A DNA stretch of 64,000 nt. Origin: Olavius sp. associated proteobacterium Delta 1 (lineage in GTDB: Bacteria > Desulfobacterota > Desulfobacteria > Desulfobacterales > JAFDCJ01). Numbering within the stretch: position 1 is the stretch's first letter; each line of letters begins with the position of its first letter. The position numbers and the translations under genes are program-made. A model generated the notes under the pieces. It worked only from the letters and a program-made list of their open reading frames with translations, had not been told where the DNA came from and ran no database searches. This document shows positions 16,618 to 24,808 of the stretch, piece after piece. The stretch spans positions 1-64,000 of the forward strand of contig CACVKW010000572.1 of assembly GCA_902749685.1 (NCBI GenBank), given 5' to 3'.

Positions 16618-17682
16618 ATGACCAAACGCTATAATGCGGATAGCCTGATTGCCTTTGGGCAATCGCTGCTGGAAAAATTGGACCTGCCGGCTGAACGGTC
16701 GGCTGTGGTGGCCGAAATTTTGCTGGAAGGCGATCTTTTCGGGCATACCACTCACGGACTGCAGCTCCTGGCACCATATCTGAAAGAGCTCAGTCAAGGC
16801 GGCATGTCCGGAGCCGGTGAGCCCAAAGTAATGCAGGATCGAGGTTCCGCGGTCACCTGGGACGGCAATTATTTGCCGGGTCCCTGGTTGGTAACCCGCG
16901 CAATGGAGCTGTCATTTGCGAGAATTGCCACGCACCCCGTAATGACGGTGAATGTGCGGCGCAGTCATCACATTGCCTGCCTGCAGGCCTATCTCAAACG
17001 GGCGACGGATCGCGGACTGGTGATGTTGCTGATTTCGTCGGATCCCAGTTGCGGTTCGGTGACCCCTTACGGCGGGTGCACACCGCTTTACACCCCGAAC
17101 CCGATTGCAGCCGGTTTTCCCACCGACGGTGAACCGATTCTAATTGATATCAGCACCTCCACGACCACCAACGGCCTGACCCAGCGGCTTTACGATGCCG
17201 GCCAACACCTGCCCCATGAATGGCTGATAGACAATCAGGGCCGCACCAGCAAAGACCCGGCGGTCCTTTTCAGCCAGCCGCCGGGAGCTATTTTGCCTCT
17301 GGGAGGCATGGAATCGGGGCACAAAGGTTTTGCACTGGGTTTGCTGGTAGAAGCTTTGACTGCGAGTCTGGGCGGGTTCGGCCGCGCCGACCGGCCCGAC
17401 CGCTGGGGCGCATCGGTTTTTATGCAAATCATCGATCCGGAAGCATTCGGGGGACTGGAAAATTTTAAACGGGAGACCGGCTGGCTGGCTGAGGCCTGCC
17501 GCAACACCACCGGATTACCCGGCGGATCAGGGGTGCGCCTGCCCGGCCAACGCGGATTGGCACTTCGCCGGGAATATCTGGCAAACGGTGTCAATCTGGC
17601 ACCGACCGTCATGCCTTTATTGGAACCCTGGGCCGCGAAACTGGACGTTGCGTTGCCGGAAAGTCAACTTCCTCCCGCATAG
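16618..17682 (+). CDS. Ldh2-family malate/L-lactate-type NAD(P) dehydrogenase
   Basis: The 354-residue protein belongs to the Ldh2/YlbC/MdhII-type dehydrogenases, which do not use a Rossmann fold. Typical patterns are LLEGDLFGHTTHGLQLLAPY near the N-terminus with the conserved HGxxL, NVRRSHHIACL, GGCTPLYTPNPIAAGFPTD and MESGHKGFALGLLVE. Members oxidise or reduce 2-hydroxy/2-oxo acids (malate, lactate, sulfolactate, ureidoglycolate) or imino acids. With the LarA-like gene 13 bases upstream, racemisation followed by oxidation of a 2-hydroxyacid is a reasonable guess. The start has AAGGAG seven bases upstream. The exact substrate is unknown. Confidence 0.87.
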   Translation: MTKRYNADSLIAFGQSLLEKLDLPAERSAVVAEILLEGDLFGHTTHGLQLLAPYLKELSQGGMSGAGEPKVMQDRGSAVTWDGNYLPGPWLVTRAMELSFARIATHPVMTVNVRRSHHIACLQAYLKRATDRGLVMLLISSDPSCGSVTPYGGCTPLYTPNPIAAGFPTDGEPILIDISTSTTTNGLTQRLYDAGQHLPHEWLIDNQGRTSKDPAVLFSQPPGAILPLGGMESGHKGFALGLLVEALTASLGGFGRADRPDRWGASVFMQIIDPEAFGGLENFKRETGWLAEACRNTTGLPGGSGVRLPGQRGLALRREYLANGVNLAPTVMPLLEPWAAKLDVALPESQLPPA

Positions 17683-17690
17683 CGGGGGCC

Positions 17691-17719
17691 TGCCTTTTCG
17701 GCCATCGGCCGAAAAGGCA
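17691..17719 (+). terminator. Perfect hairpin after the dehydrogenase gene
   Basis: TGCCTTTTCGGCC (17691-17703), loop ATC, then GGCCGAAAAGGCA (17707-17719): a 13-base-pair perfect stem nine bases after the stop codon. There is no T-run behind it on the plus strand, so it may stop transcription poorly or serve mainly to stabilise the mRNA end. Confidence 0.5.
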
Positions 17720-17877
17720 AAGGCACATCAGGTCTGTATACGTTGGACATGCAAACCCGCCTCGGCGGATTGTGTTTGGCAAGAATCACCCCAGATGCAG
17801 TGGCTTTTGATACGTTACACGTATTGTTGACCGGGGGGGCAGTTGCAAAAAATGCAAAGTGCAAGTTTTTCTTCTTG

Positions 17878-18159
17878 CTAATCAGGCAGTTTATAATCCT
17901 TACCGGCAAACTGTATGTTTGCGGCATCATGACATTGGGGTGGTGAAACTGCATGCACTCCCTCACATTCAGGACATTGGCCAATAAAGGTGATCAGGGT
18001 AAAGCCGGCACCGCATCCCTGACAGACAGTGCTCAATCCACCGTTGGGAATTAGCTGGTCTTTTACCGCGCCACCATGGGCACCATATACAAACTCAATA
18101 AGTTCTCTGCCTTCTGAGAAAGGACCGGCGCCTCCGCCGCATCCAACACAATCTCCCAT
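17878..18159 (-). CDS. Small Cys-rich protein, probably zinc-binding
   Basis: The 93-residue protein has three cysteine pairs (CVGCGGGAG at the N-terminus, CQGCGAG in the middle, CPECEGVH later) plus a single late Cys. This fits two zinc ribbons or a small redox/metal protein. I recognise no family. A well-placed AGGAG precedes the ATG at 18159. It lies on the minus strand downstream of the thioredoxin-cupin gene (168 bases apart), converging with the dehydrogenase gene, and may share that transcript. Confidence 0.65.
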   Translation of the reverse strand: MGDCVGCGGGAGPFSEGRELIEFVYGAHGGAVKDQLIPNGGLSTVCQGCGAGFTLITFIGQCPECEGVHAVSPPQCHDAANIQFAGKDYKLPD

Positions 18160-18327
18160 CGTATTTACTCCTATTTAAAATGTATTTAATCCGGAAAAGC
18201 GGATTTGTGCTTTCAGACACGATTAGTATTTTTTAGTGCCAAATTTAGGAATTTAGGAATTGATGGAATTCTATCGAATTTAATTGATTGATTTTATCCT
18301 TTTATCCCTAATCCCTCAATCCGGTTT

Positions 18328-19239
18328 TCATTTAACAACCGTTAAAAGCATCTTAAACCGCTCAACACCCGTGACAGAATGCGGAACATTGGCCGGCATC
18401 ACCACGACCTGTCCGGCACACACGGTCATCTCTTTACCGTCGATATTAACCGCCGCCTCTCCATCCAGCACCTGTAACATTGCATCACCCGGCGCTGTAT
18501 GGGTACTGACACCTTCGCCTTTATCAAAGGCAAAAAGGGTTATACTGAGAGACGGATTTTGAGCAAATGTCCTGCTGACGACGCGACCTTCCGCGAAATC
18601 AACCAATTCGGCCAGATTATGAACGTCTGAAAAAGTAATGTTCTTGATAAATACCGGATTGTCCATCGATCCTCCTGACGGTTCGCACCAGCCGGCTTCT
18701 TCCAGCCATTTTCGAATTTGCCTTTTTGACGGTGCAGTGCCCGTGCACATGACCTTGCCGTTGATAATCAGAGCCGGGGTGCCCTTGATCTTGTATTGCG
18801 CGATTTGGTCAACATCTCTAACATGTTCAAGCTCGGCGGCCAGGCCCATATCGGTCAACGCTCCCATGACTTCATTTTCCAGGCTGTCACAAACAACGCA
18901 GCCCGCTCCCAGAACTTTTATCTCCAGTCCTTGAGCGTTTTGATCTCCAAAAGACTGACCGAGAAACCTTCTAAACTCCTGGACGAATGCGCGCCCGTAC
19001 TTTTTTTTTGCCTTTTCAGGAATGTAATTTTTTTTTGACAGCCGGTTTAATAATATTTCCACCACCACGTCATCGGGCTGGTCCACATATTCCTCGGCCA
19101 TATTTGCCAGGGTTTTTTTAAGACCCACAATGCCAAATGTGTGTTTCCCGATTTTTATCCGGCTGACTTCAGAGTCTGTCATGGCTTTATTTTGCATATT
19201 TTTTGCTGAAACCGGGTTGTCCAAACTGCAGCTTTTCAA
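18328..19239 (-). CDS. Thioredoxin-like/cupin fusion protein
   Basis: The 303-residue frame has three parts. Residues about 20-100 are a helical domain (GKHTFGIVGLKKTLANMAEE) I cannot name. Residues about 104-185 are a small thioredoxin-fold domain with the redox pair CVVC at 114-117, the cis-Pro stretch IKGTPALIINGKV and IRKWLEEAGW. Residues 192-303 are a cupin (VSTHTAPGDAMLQVLDGEAA, VVMPANVPHSV). The cupin begins MDNPVF exactly at a Met codon (18666) preceded by AGGAGG four bases upstream, so it may also be made separately. Together the parts suggest a redox- or metal-responsive small-molecule protein. The role is unknown. Confidence 0.8.
   Translation of the reverse strand: MKSCSLDNPVSAKNMQNKAMTDSEVSRIKIGKHTFGIVGLKKTLANMAEEYVDQPDDVVVEILLNRLSKKNYIPEKAKKKYGRAFVQEFRRFLGQSFGDQNAQGLEIKVLGAGCVVCDSLENEVMGALTDMGLAAELEHVRDVDQIAQYKIKGTPALIINGKVMCTGTAPSKRQIRKWLEEAGWCEPSGGSMDNPVFIKNITFSDVHNLAELVDFAEGRVVSRTFAQNPSLSITLFAFDKGEGVSTHTAPGDAMLQVLDGEAAVNIDGKEMTVCAGQVVVMPANVPHSVTGVERFKMLLTVVK
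18664..18676 (-). promoter_or_regulatory. Internal ribosome binding site and start for the cupin domain
   Basis: Inside the fusion gene the minus strand reads AGGAGGATCGATG, a full Shine-Dalgarno core four bases before an in-frame ATG that coincides with the cupin domain boundary. This supports two products from one gene or a recent fusion of two coupled genes. Confidence 0.6.
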
Positions 19240-19281
19240 TGAATATGGGATTTAACGGCCTGCATGTCAAGCAGATCCCAC

Positions 19282-19377
19282 TACCTGAATTTTGCACGCA
19301 AATGACCTTTAGAGAAATTTGAGGACAAGTTGCCGCAAGTGACTTGGTGCGCTGATTGGGGCTCTAAAATTCAGGTA
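19282..19377 (+). mobile_element. MITE-like palindromic element, copy 1
   Basis: A 96-base element is bounded by the 12-base terminal inverted repeats TACCTGAATTTT (19282-19293) and AAAATTCAGGTA (19366-19377). A second, inverted copy of 86 bases lies at 31651-31736. The two share most positions, and copy 1 carries about 10 additional bases in the middle. There is no coding capacity, so any movement would need a transposase from elsewhere. The right end supplies the stop codon of the hypothetical gene at 19371-19736. Confidence 0.7.
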
Positions 19378-19736
19378 CTAATCAACGGATTTTTCGTATG
19401 TGACCATTTAACACAGTCCAGCACATCAGCCAGGAAACTGCCCGGATAATTTCTGGAATATTGTTCTAAGCCCCTTTTTTTATCTTTGGCGGGTCGGTAC
19501 AGGTAGGGTTCGATCGTTGCAAAAGATATCGTATCCGCTTCTACCTGATGCCGAAAATTCAACCACTCGTTGCAAGAAGCAATGATTTTAATTTTTTTAA
19601 TGAGTCCCAACGCAAAATCATATTTAACGGATACCGTCTTTTTTTTGGTGTTATAGATAACAATCGGCGGGTTATTAATCTGTTTAAAATTTTCTTTGGA
19701 TTGAGATAAAATTATTTTAAAATGATCCTCAGTCAT
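19371..19736 (-). CDS. Hypothetical protein, 3' end inside a MITE-like element
   Basis: The 121-residue frame (TEDHFKIILSQSKENFKQIN; IVIYNTKKKTVSVKYDFALG; LADVLDCVKWSHTKNPLIST) has coding-like composition but no motif I recognise and no clear ribosome binding site. Its TGA stop lies within the terminal repeat of the MITE-like element, so the natural C-terminus may have been cut off by the insertion. It is followed on the minus strand by the thioredoxin-cupin gene and preceded by another small hypothetical gene. It could be a remnant rather than a working gene. Confidence 0.4.
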   Translation of the reverse strand: MTEDHFKIILSQSKENFKQINNPPIVIYNTKKKTVSVKYDFALGLIKKIKIIASCNEWLNFRHQVEADTISFATIEPYLYRPAKDKKRGLEQYSRNYPGSFLADVLDCVKWSHTKNPLIST

Positions 19737-19808
19737 AATATTTTTAACAGGAATTAATTTTCTAATAATGGCGGGGCAAATTGACTAACACGGCACTAGG
19801 CGGGTTGC

Positions 19809-20051
19809 TTAATAAACATTGCCTTTCGTTGAGAGACACAGTCTCACCTTTTTATCGAGAATAGCAATGGCTTTGGAAAAATTCTCGTCACTCACTTCAT
19901 GCGGCATGGGCTCCACTTTTACCAATCCCCGTTTTTCAGCCTCGCTGACAGTAAATTTGCGCTGCTTTTTTAATTTGCCATATAAAATTAAGATTTGTTT
20001 TAACTCAATCTCATCATCGTTAATGTACACGTATGGATTTGTCGAATCCAT
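19809..20051 (-). CDS. Small hypothetical protein
   Basis: The 80-residue protein (MDSTNPYVYINDDEIELKQI; FTVSEAEKRGLVKVEPMPHE) is mixed alpha/beta and belongs to no family I recognise. The minus strand has AGAGG five bases before the ATG at 20051, which favours this start over the upstream GTG and supports a real gene. It is 72 bases upstream of the hypothetical gene ending at 19371, and the two may form a unit. Confidence 0.5.
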   Translation of the reverse strand: MDSTNPYVYINDDEIELKQILILYGKLKKQRKFTVSEAEKRGLVKVEPMPHEVSDENFSKAIAILDKKVRLCLSTKGNVY

Positions 20052-20334
20052 GAGCACCTCTTTTTATCTATAGTAACCGTTCGGAAGACAGCATCCGAAT
20101 TGCGATCAATTGCATGATCGTGTACGATTATCAGTCGTGATAATAGATGTCAAGAGATTCAGGGCCTCTGTTTTGCAGCAGACGTGCTGGCGCGGACTAT
20201 CTTTCCAAAATCATTGGATAAAAGCGAATCTTTAAAAAATCTGATGTCCGATTTTCAATACGCCATATGCCAGTCCGATTAGAGACGGAGCGCAGCGACA
20301 CTGTAAATTTAGGCATTTTTCTGGTAGGTCCGGG

Positions 20335-21018
20335 TTAGTTTCTACTAAGTAGATCGTGCAGCGAGGCAGGCGTCAGGAAAGTAAAATCATAGTTGCCCAG
20401 TGTGATAGTGTCCTTGTCGTGGAGTTTTACAGGCTTCTTATTAATGCTTTGACCATTGAGTTTTGAGCCATTCGTTGATCCGCAATCCTCAAAATAGAAG
20501 GCTCCCTTGGAGATACGAATAATGGCATGTAATTTGGAAATAGCCATGTCCTTCATATTCATATCGTTGTTTTTCGTGCGGCCAATCGTAAAATTGTCGG
20601 CGGGTGAGTCAGCATCTGTCCTTTTCACTAATGGATAAATGGCATAAGGTAAACTTCCACCAGGCCCTGGTTTTTTGGAGATTTGATCGTCCAGATTCAC
20701 TATATGGGTTTTGTTTATCTTGTATGCGTTGGTGTTGCCGCGCGGTTCCTCTTCCGGCTGTTGCGAAGCAAAGATGTACTCCGAATTTAAGGCCGAACCA
20801 ACCAGCACTGGATTCAGAACAAATTCAATAAAATCGTCTCTCCCGGACTGATCGAAAAACCATTTTAAGGATGCTAACGTTATCCTGCCCGAGGGACCCA
20901 GCATACTGGAAAGCGGTCCTATGGTCGAGGATCCTTGTTCGCCAGATTTGGCCGAGGAGTTCGTTTCACCTTTTATGCGCTGTTTAACCCGGTTTAAAAT
21001 AGTGATGCCCATAGCCAA
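20335..21018 (-). CDS. FHA-domain protein
   Basis: The 227-residue cytoplasmic protein ends in a forkhead-associated domain (about 135-220) with the signature residues FTIGRTKNNDM, ISKLHAII and DCGSTNGSKLNG. Such domains bind phosphothreonine peptides. The first 130 residues are polar and carry no domain I can name, and no signal peptide or membrane helix is visible. The gene is divergent from the ClpX-like gene across 371 bases; no kinase gene is near. The likely role is recognition of a phosphorylated partner, not identified here. Confidence 0.85.
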   Translation of the reverse strand: MAMGITILNRVKQRIKGETNSSAKSGEQGSSTIGPLSSMLGPSGRITLASLKWFFDQSGRDDFIEFVLNPVLVGSALNSEYIFASQQPEEEPRGNTNAYKINKTHIVNLDDQISKKPGPGGSLPYAIYPLVKRTDADSPADNFTIGRTKNNDMNMKDMAISKLHAIIRISKGAFYFEDCGSTNGSKLNGQSINKKPVKLHDKDTITLGNYDFTFLTPASLHDLLSRN

Positions 21019-21389
21019 TTACCAACACTATCCTTTCTGAGATTTGAAACATTTACAGCCAGCTGAGCTGAAAAAACCCAAAAATTCTAAGACATATATT
21101 ATATCGCCTATAATCCAAAAAACTTTAATTTTGCTTGGCTCTAAATACAAAAAATTTAGGGTAATATAAAATATACGGGACTGAAATCCATGAAGTTGCA
21201 CTGGTTTTTGCCAAACGAATCCAGTCCCATCGGGAATGCAAGTTCAATGAATTAAAAGTGGTACCAAAACCAGGCCTAAAGCGGACAAGCTCAAGTCATT
21301 TCCGATTATGTATGGGATGGTAGATCTCTCAGACACAAATCACACCACTCCCTTGCATTTCCGGCCGGATATGTTTATACTTTTACCTC
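21019..21389. other. Divergent intergenic region, no gene seen
   Basis: These 371 bases separate the divergent FHA and ClpX-like genes and should contain both promoters. The central part (about 21080-21170) is very A+T-rich. I see no open frame, hairpin or repeat worth naming. Confidence 0.4.
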
Positions 21390-23156
21390 ATGAACGAACA
21401 CAACGAAAAAATACCCGATCCCAAAGAGCTGGAAAAGGAAATCAGTGAGTTCCTGGCCAAAAAGTTTGGTGAGAATGTCAAAATTGTATCCCCGATGGTT
21501 ATGACCCAGGAGGCCATGTTGGACAACACCAATGAATCCGGCAAGTCCAAACCTGATATAAATTTTGATCTAAGGCCGGAAGAGCTGATAAGCTATCTTG
21601 ATCAATACGTCGTCAAACAGGACAGCGCCAAAGCTATTCTGGCCACCAAGGTTTGCACCCACTTCAACCGAATCAGGCGCGCAGTCGAGTCCGACGATTC
21701 GATGGCTTCCATGGTCGGCCGCATCAAAAACAACGTGCTGATGATCGGCCCGACCGGTGTCGGGAAGACGTATATCATTAAATTAATTGCAAATAAAATA
21801 GGAGTACCGTTTGTCAAAGGCGATGCCACCAAATTCAGCGAAACCGGTTATGTCGGCGGAGACGTGGAAGACCTCGTGCGTGACCTGGTCAGAGAAGCCG
21901 ATGATGATATTGAACTGGCTCAGTACGGTATTATTTATATCGATGAAATCGATAAAATAGCATCGAGCCGCAATTTGATCGGAGCCGATGTGTCGCGCAC
22001 CGGGGTGCAGCGTGCTTTACTAAAACCGATGGAAGAAACTGAGGTCGATTTAAAGGTACCCCATGATCCCATTTCGATGATTCAGGAAATCGAGCGATTC
22101 CGCAAAACCGGCAAACGGGATAAACGGACAGTCAACACCGGCAACATCCTGTTTATCATGAGCGGGGCCTTTACCGATCTGGTGCCGATCATCCAGAAGC
22201 GGCTTTCCAAACAGGATATCGGATTCGGTGCCCGCATTCGCAAAACTGATGAGGAAATCGATATCTTAAAAAACATCCGGTCGGAAGACTTAACACAATT
22301 TGGTTTTGAATCGGAGTTTGTCGGACGCCTGCCTGTCAGGGCGGTTTTTGAGCATTTAACCGAAGATGATCTGTATCAGATTCTTAAAAATCCCAATAAT
22401 CCAATAATCTTAGGCAAAAAACTCGATTTTGCGGCCTACGGTATCGATGTAAAGTTTGAAGACCGGCTTTTGCACACATTGGCAAAACATGCTTTTGCTG
22501 AAAATACCGGGGCCAGGGGATTGGTCAGCGCAGTTGAGGAGGCCCTGCTCGATTTTGAAAAAAAACTGCCTTCAACCGATATCGAGAAATTTCCCGCAAC
22601 GGCCGCTTTCATAGAAAACCCGGCAGCATCCCTTAAATCGCTGACCGATATCTCACTGGCTCAAAAAACGGATACAATATATGATCAACTGACCCAGCAG
22701 GAAGTTGAAAGCATTAAAGGATATTTAAAAGAAAACAAAAATAATCTGGCCGAAAAATACAGCCTGACCATGACATCATCCCGCATTGATCTGGTCGCCA
22801 CATGCTATGCCAAAAACACCCTGGATATCGGCAACATAATTACTAAAATCAAATCTTTTTATGACGAAATCAAAAAGATTGAGCTGTACTTTTTCAAAAA
22901 TCATGATATTAACATTGTTCTCGAAGAGGATGCCATCGATTTCATCATCGAACAGTTGATAGACGCTTCTTTAGAACTAAAACTTGTCTACCAAAAAATA
23001 GACCGGGATTTTCAGCATGGCTTAAAGCTGGCTCGCGAAAAAATCAACCGCAATCGCTTTTTCATAACCCGCGAAGCCCTGCTAGACCCTGAAGCATATA
23101 TCGGCGGTCTGATTAAGGATGTTGTCAAATCATCTCCTGACCCGGATATCTCATAA
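21390..23156 (+). CDS. ClpX-like AAA+ unfoldase with C-terminal extension
   Basis: The 588-residue protein has the ClpX/HslU-type AAA+ core: Walker A GPTGVGKT near residue 125, the pore-region motif GYVGGDVEDLVRDLV, Walker B IIYIDEIDK and sensor-2 GARGL. A loop reads KQDIGFGAR, carrying the IGF tripeptide that in ClpX docks onto ClpP. The N-terminal zinc-binding domain of ClpX is absent and replaced by about 65 residues. About 180 extra residues at the C-terminus (LTMTSSRIDLVATCYAKNTL and helices) are unlike ClpX. It probably unfolds specific substrates for ClpP or works alone; no protease gene is nearby. Confidence 0.85.
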   Translation: MNEHNEKIPDPKELEKEISEFLAKKFGENVKIVSPMVMTQEAMLDNTNESGKSKPDINFDLRPEELISYLDQYVVKQDSAKAILATKVCTHFNRIRRAVESDDSMASMVGRIKNNVLMIGPTGVGKTYIIKLIANKIGVPFVKGDATKFSETGYVGGDVEDLVRDLVREADDDIELAQYGIIYIDEIDKIASSRNLIGADVSRTGVQRALLKPMEETEVDLKVPHDPISMIQEIERFRKTGKRDKRTVNTGNILFIMSGAFTDLVPIIQKRLSKQDIGFGARIRKTDEEIDILKNIRSEDLTQFGFESEFVGRLPVRAVFEHLTEDDLYQILKNPNNPIILGKKLDFAAYGIDVKFEDRLLHTLAKHAFAENTGARGLVSAVEEALLDFEKKLPSTDIEKFPATAAFIENPAASLKSLTDISLAQKTDTIYDQLTQQEVESIKGYLKENKNNLAEKYSLTMTSSRIDLVATCYAKNTLDIGNIITKIKSFYDEIKKIELYFFKNHDINIVLEEDAIDFIIEQLIDASLELKLVYQKIDRDFQHGLKLAREKINRNRFFITREALLDPEAYIGGLIKDVVKSSPDPDIS

Positions 23157-23222
23157 TAATTTTATGAATGTCTAATCACTTGATGTCATAATTTACTATG
23201 AATACACGACGGAACCAAAATT

Positions 23223-24428
23223 ATGATTGGAATCTCAAAACTATATTGCGGAACAGTTGAGCCTTCCGATGCGCTTCGCTATGGTCGCGACTCCTCAAAG
23301 CTACCTTCTCATTTACTGCAATTTTCCAAAGATAAACGTCCTGTGGTTGTCTGGAATGTAACGCGACGCTGCAATTTGAAATGTGTTCACTGTTATGCCC
23401 ATGCTAAAAATAGACACTTTGACAATGAGCTGAGCACCGAGCAGGGCAAGGATTTAATTAACGATCTGGCCGGCTTCGGCTCGCCGGTGATGCTGTTTTC
23501 GGGTGGCGAGCCGCTCGTTCGCAAGGATTTGCCGCAACTGGCAGCCTATGCGGTAGAAAAAGGAATGCGCGCAGTTATCTCCACCAACGGCACCCTGATT
23601 ACACCGACCATGGCCCGGACATTGAAAGAAATCGGACTGTCCTATGTCGGCATCAGCCTGGATGGAATGCAGGAAATAAACGATCGTTTCAGAGGGGTTA
23701 ACGGCGCATTTAAATCCGCCCTGGAAGGGATCAAAAACAGCCAGGATGCGGGAATCAAAGTCGGGCTGCGATTTACCGTCAATAAATTCAATGTTGACGA
23801 AATTCCGAAAATTTTTCAACTTCTTGAAGGAATGGATATCCCCCGGGTATGCTTTTACCACCTTGTTTATGCCGGACGTGGATCCGAAATGGTGAAAGAA
23901 GACCTAAGCCATGATGCCACCCGCAAGGCGGTGGATCTCATCATCGATGAAACCAAGCGATTATTTGACAAGGGTAAGCCCAAAGAAGTACTGACGGTGG
24001 ATAACCACGCCGACGGTCCCTATGTGTATTTGAGGATGCTAAAAGAAGATCCCGCACGGGCCGCAGAGGTATTGGAACTGCTAAAATGGAATGAAGGCAA
24101 CAATTCCGGTCGGGGGATCGGATGCGTCAGCTGGGATGGTGAAGTTCATGCCGACCAATTCTGGCGTCATCACAGTTTCGGCAATGTCAAAGAGCGACCT
24201 TTCTCGGAGATCTGGATGGATACCTCCGAGGAACTAATGGGCAAGCTGAAGGAAAAGAAAAAACATGTAAAAGGACGCTGCGCCACCTGCAGTTGGCTGG
24301 ATGTGTGCGGCGGAAATTTTAGAGTGCGCGCCGAAGCGGTTTCCGGTGATGTTTGGGCGCCTGACCCAGCCTGTTATTTAACCGATGAAGAGATCGCGCT
24401 GGCTCATGACCCCAATCACTGTGGTTAG
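23223..24428 (+). CDS. ahbC: 12,18-didecarboxysiroheme deacetylase, radical SAM (AhbC-type)
   Basis: The 401-residue protein is a radical SAM/SPASM enzyme. It has the cluster motif CNLKCVHCYA after NVTRR, the glycine-rich SAM region FSGGEPLVR, STNGTLIT and GISLDG, and a C-terminal cysteine set CATCSWLDVCGGNFR. Length and pattern match AhbC, which removes the two acetate side chains of 12,18-didecarboxysiroheme to give Fe-coproporphyrin III in the siroheme-dependent heme pathway of sulfate reducers and archaea. hemB and ahbD follow on the same strand, which supports the call. Heme made here would supply the c-type cytochromes encoded at 38.7 kb. Confidence 0.85.
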   Translation: MIGISKLYCGTVEPSDALRYGRDSSKLPSHLLQFSKDKRPVVVWNVTRRCNLKCVHCYAHAKNRHFDNELSTEQGKDLINDLAGFGSPVMLFSGGEPLVRKDLPQLAAYAVEKGMRAVISTNGTLITPTMARTLKEIGLSYVGISLDGMQEINDRFRGVNGAFKSALEGIKNSQDAGIKVGLRFTVNKFNVDEIPKIFQLLEGMDIPRVCFYHLVYAGRGSEMVKEDLSHDATRKAVDLIIDETKRLFDKGKPKEVLTVDNHADGPYVYLRMLKEDPARAAEVLELLKWNEGNNSGRGIGCVSWDGEVHADQFWRHHSFGNVKERPFSEIWMDTSEELMGKLKEKKKHVKGRCATCSWLDVCGGNFRVRAEAVSGDVWAPDPACYLTDEEIALAHDPNHCG

Positions 24429-24808
24429 AGTGAGTCAGGAATTATGTTTCTAATTTTTTAGCACAAAATACCAAAAAACAAGCACCAAAATTCAAATAAA
24501 TTCCAAATTCGAAATTTCAATGACCGAAATTAGCTGTTACGATTCACAAATGCGATAATGCTTTCAAAGCTGTTCGTTCAGCGTAATTGTTTGTCAGCAA
24601 TAGATCTCGGGTATGTAGATCCGCAACAGGGTATGCGAATCGATGGATTAAGTAATGTTTATATTCTATATCACATCTTTCGTTTGAGATTTGGATTTTA
24701 GGTCATTGGGTATTATTTGAAATTTGTGATTTCCGTCATATACCGGTTTGGCTGCTGTGCACGAATTTATTACCGCCCAACCAATTTTAATTATAAAAGG
24801 ACGGCCAT
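24429..24808. repeat. Intergenic region with A+T-rich inverted repeat
   Basis: The 380 bases between ahbC and hemB hold no gene. Near 24470-24530 a string of A-rich words (CACCAAAATTC, AATTCCAAATTCG, AATGACCG) is the reverse of a T-rich string at about 24690-24740 (GATTTGGATTTTAGGTCATT, TTTGAAATTTGTGATTTC). The two could pair over a loop of about 160 bases. A similar T-rich string recurs at about 56440-56495. The last bases give AAAGGA, the ribosome binding site of hemB. Confidence 0.45.
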
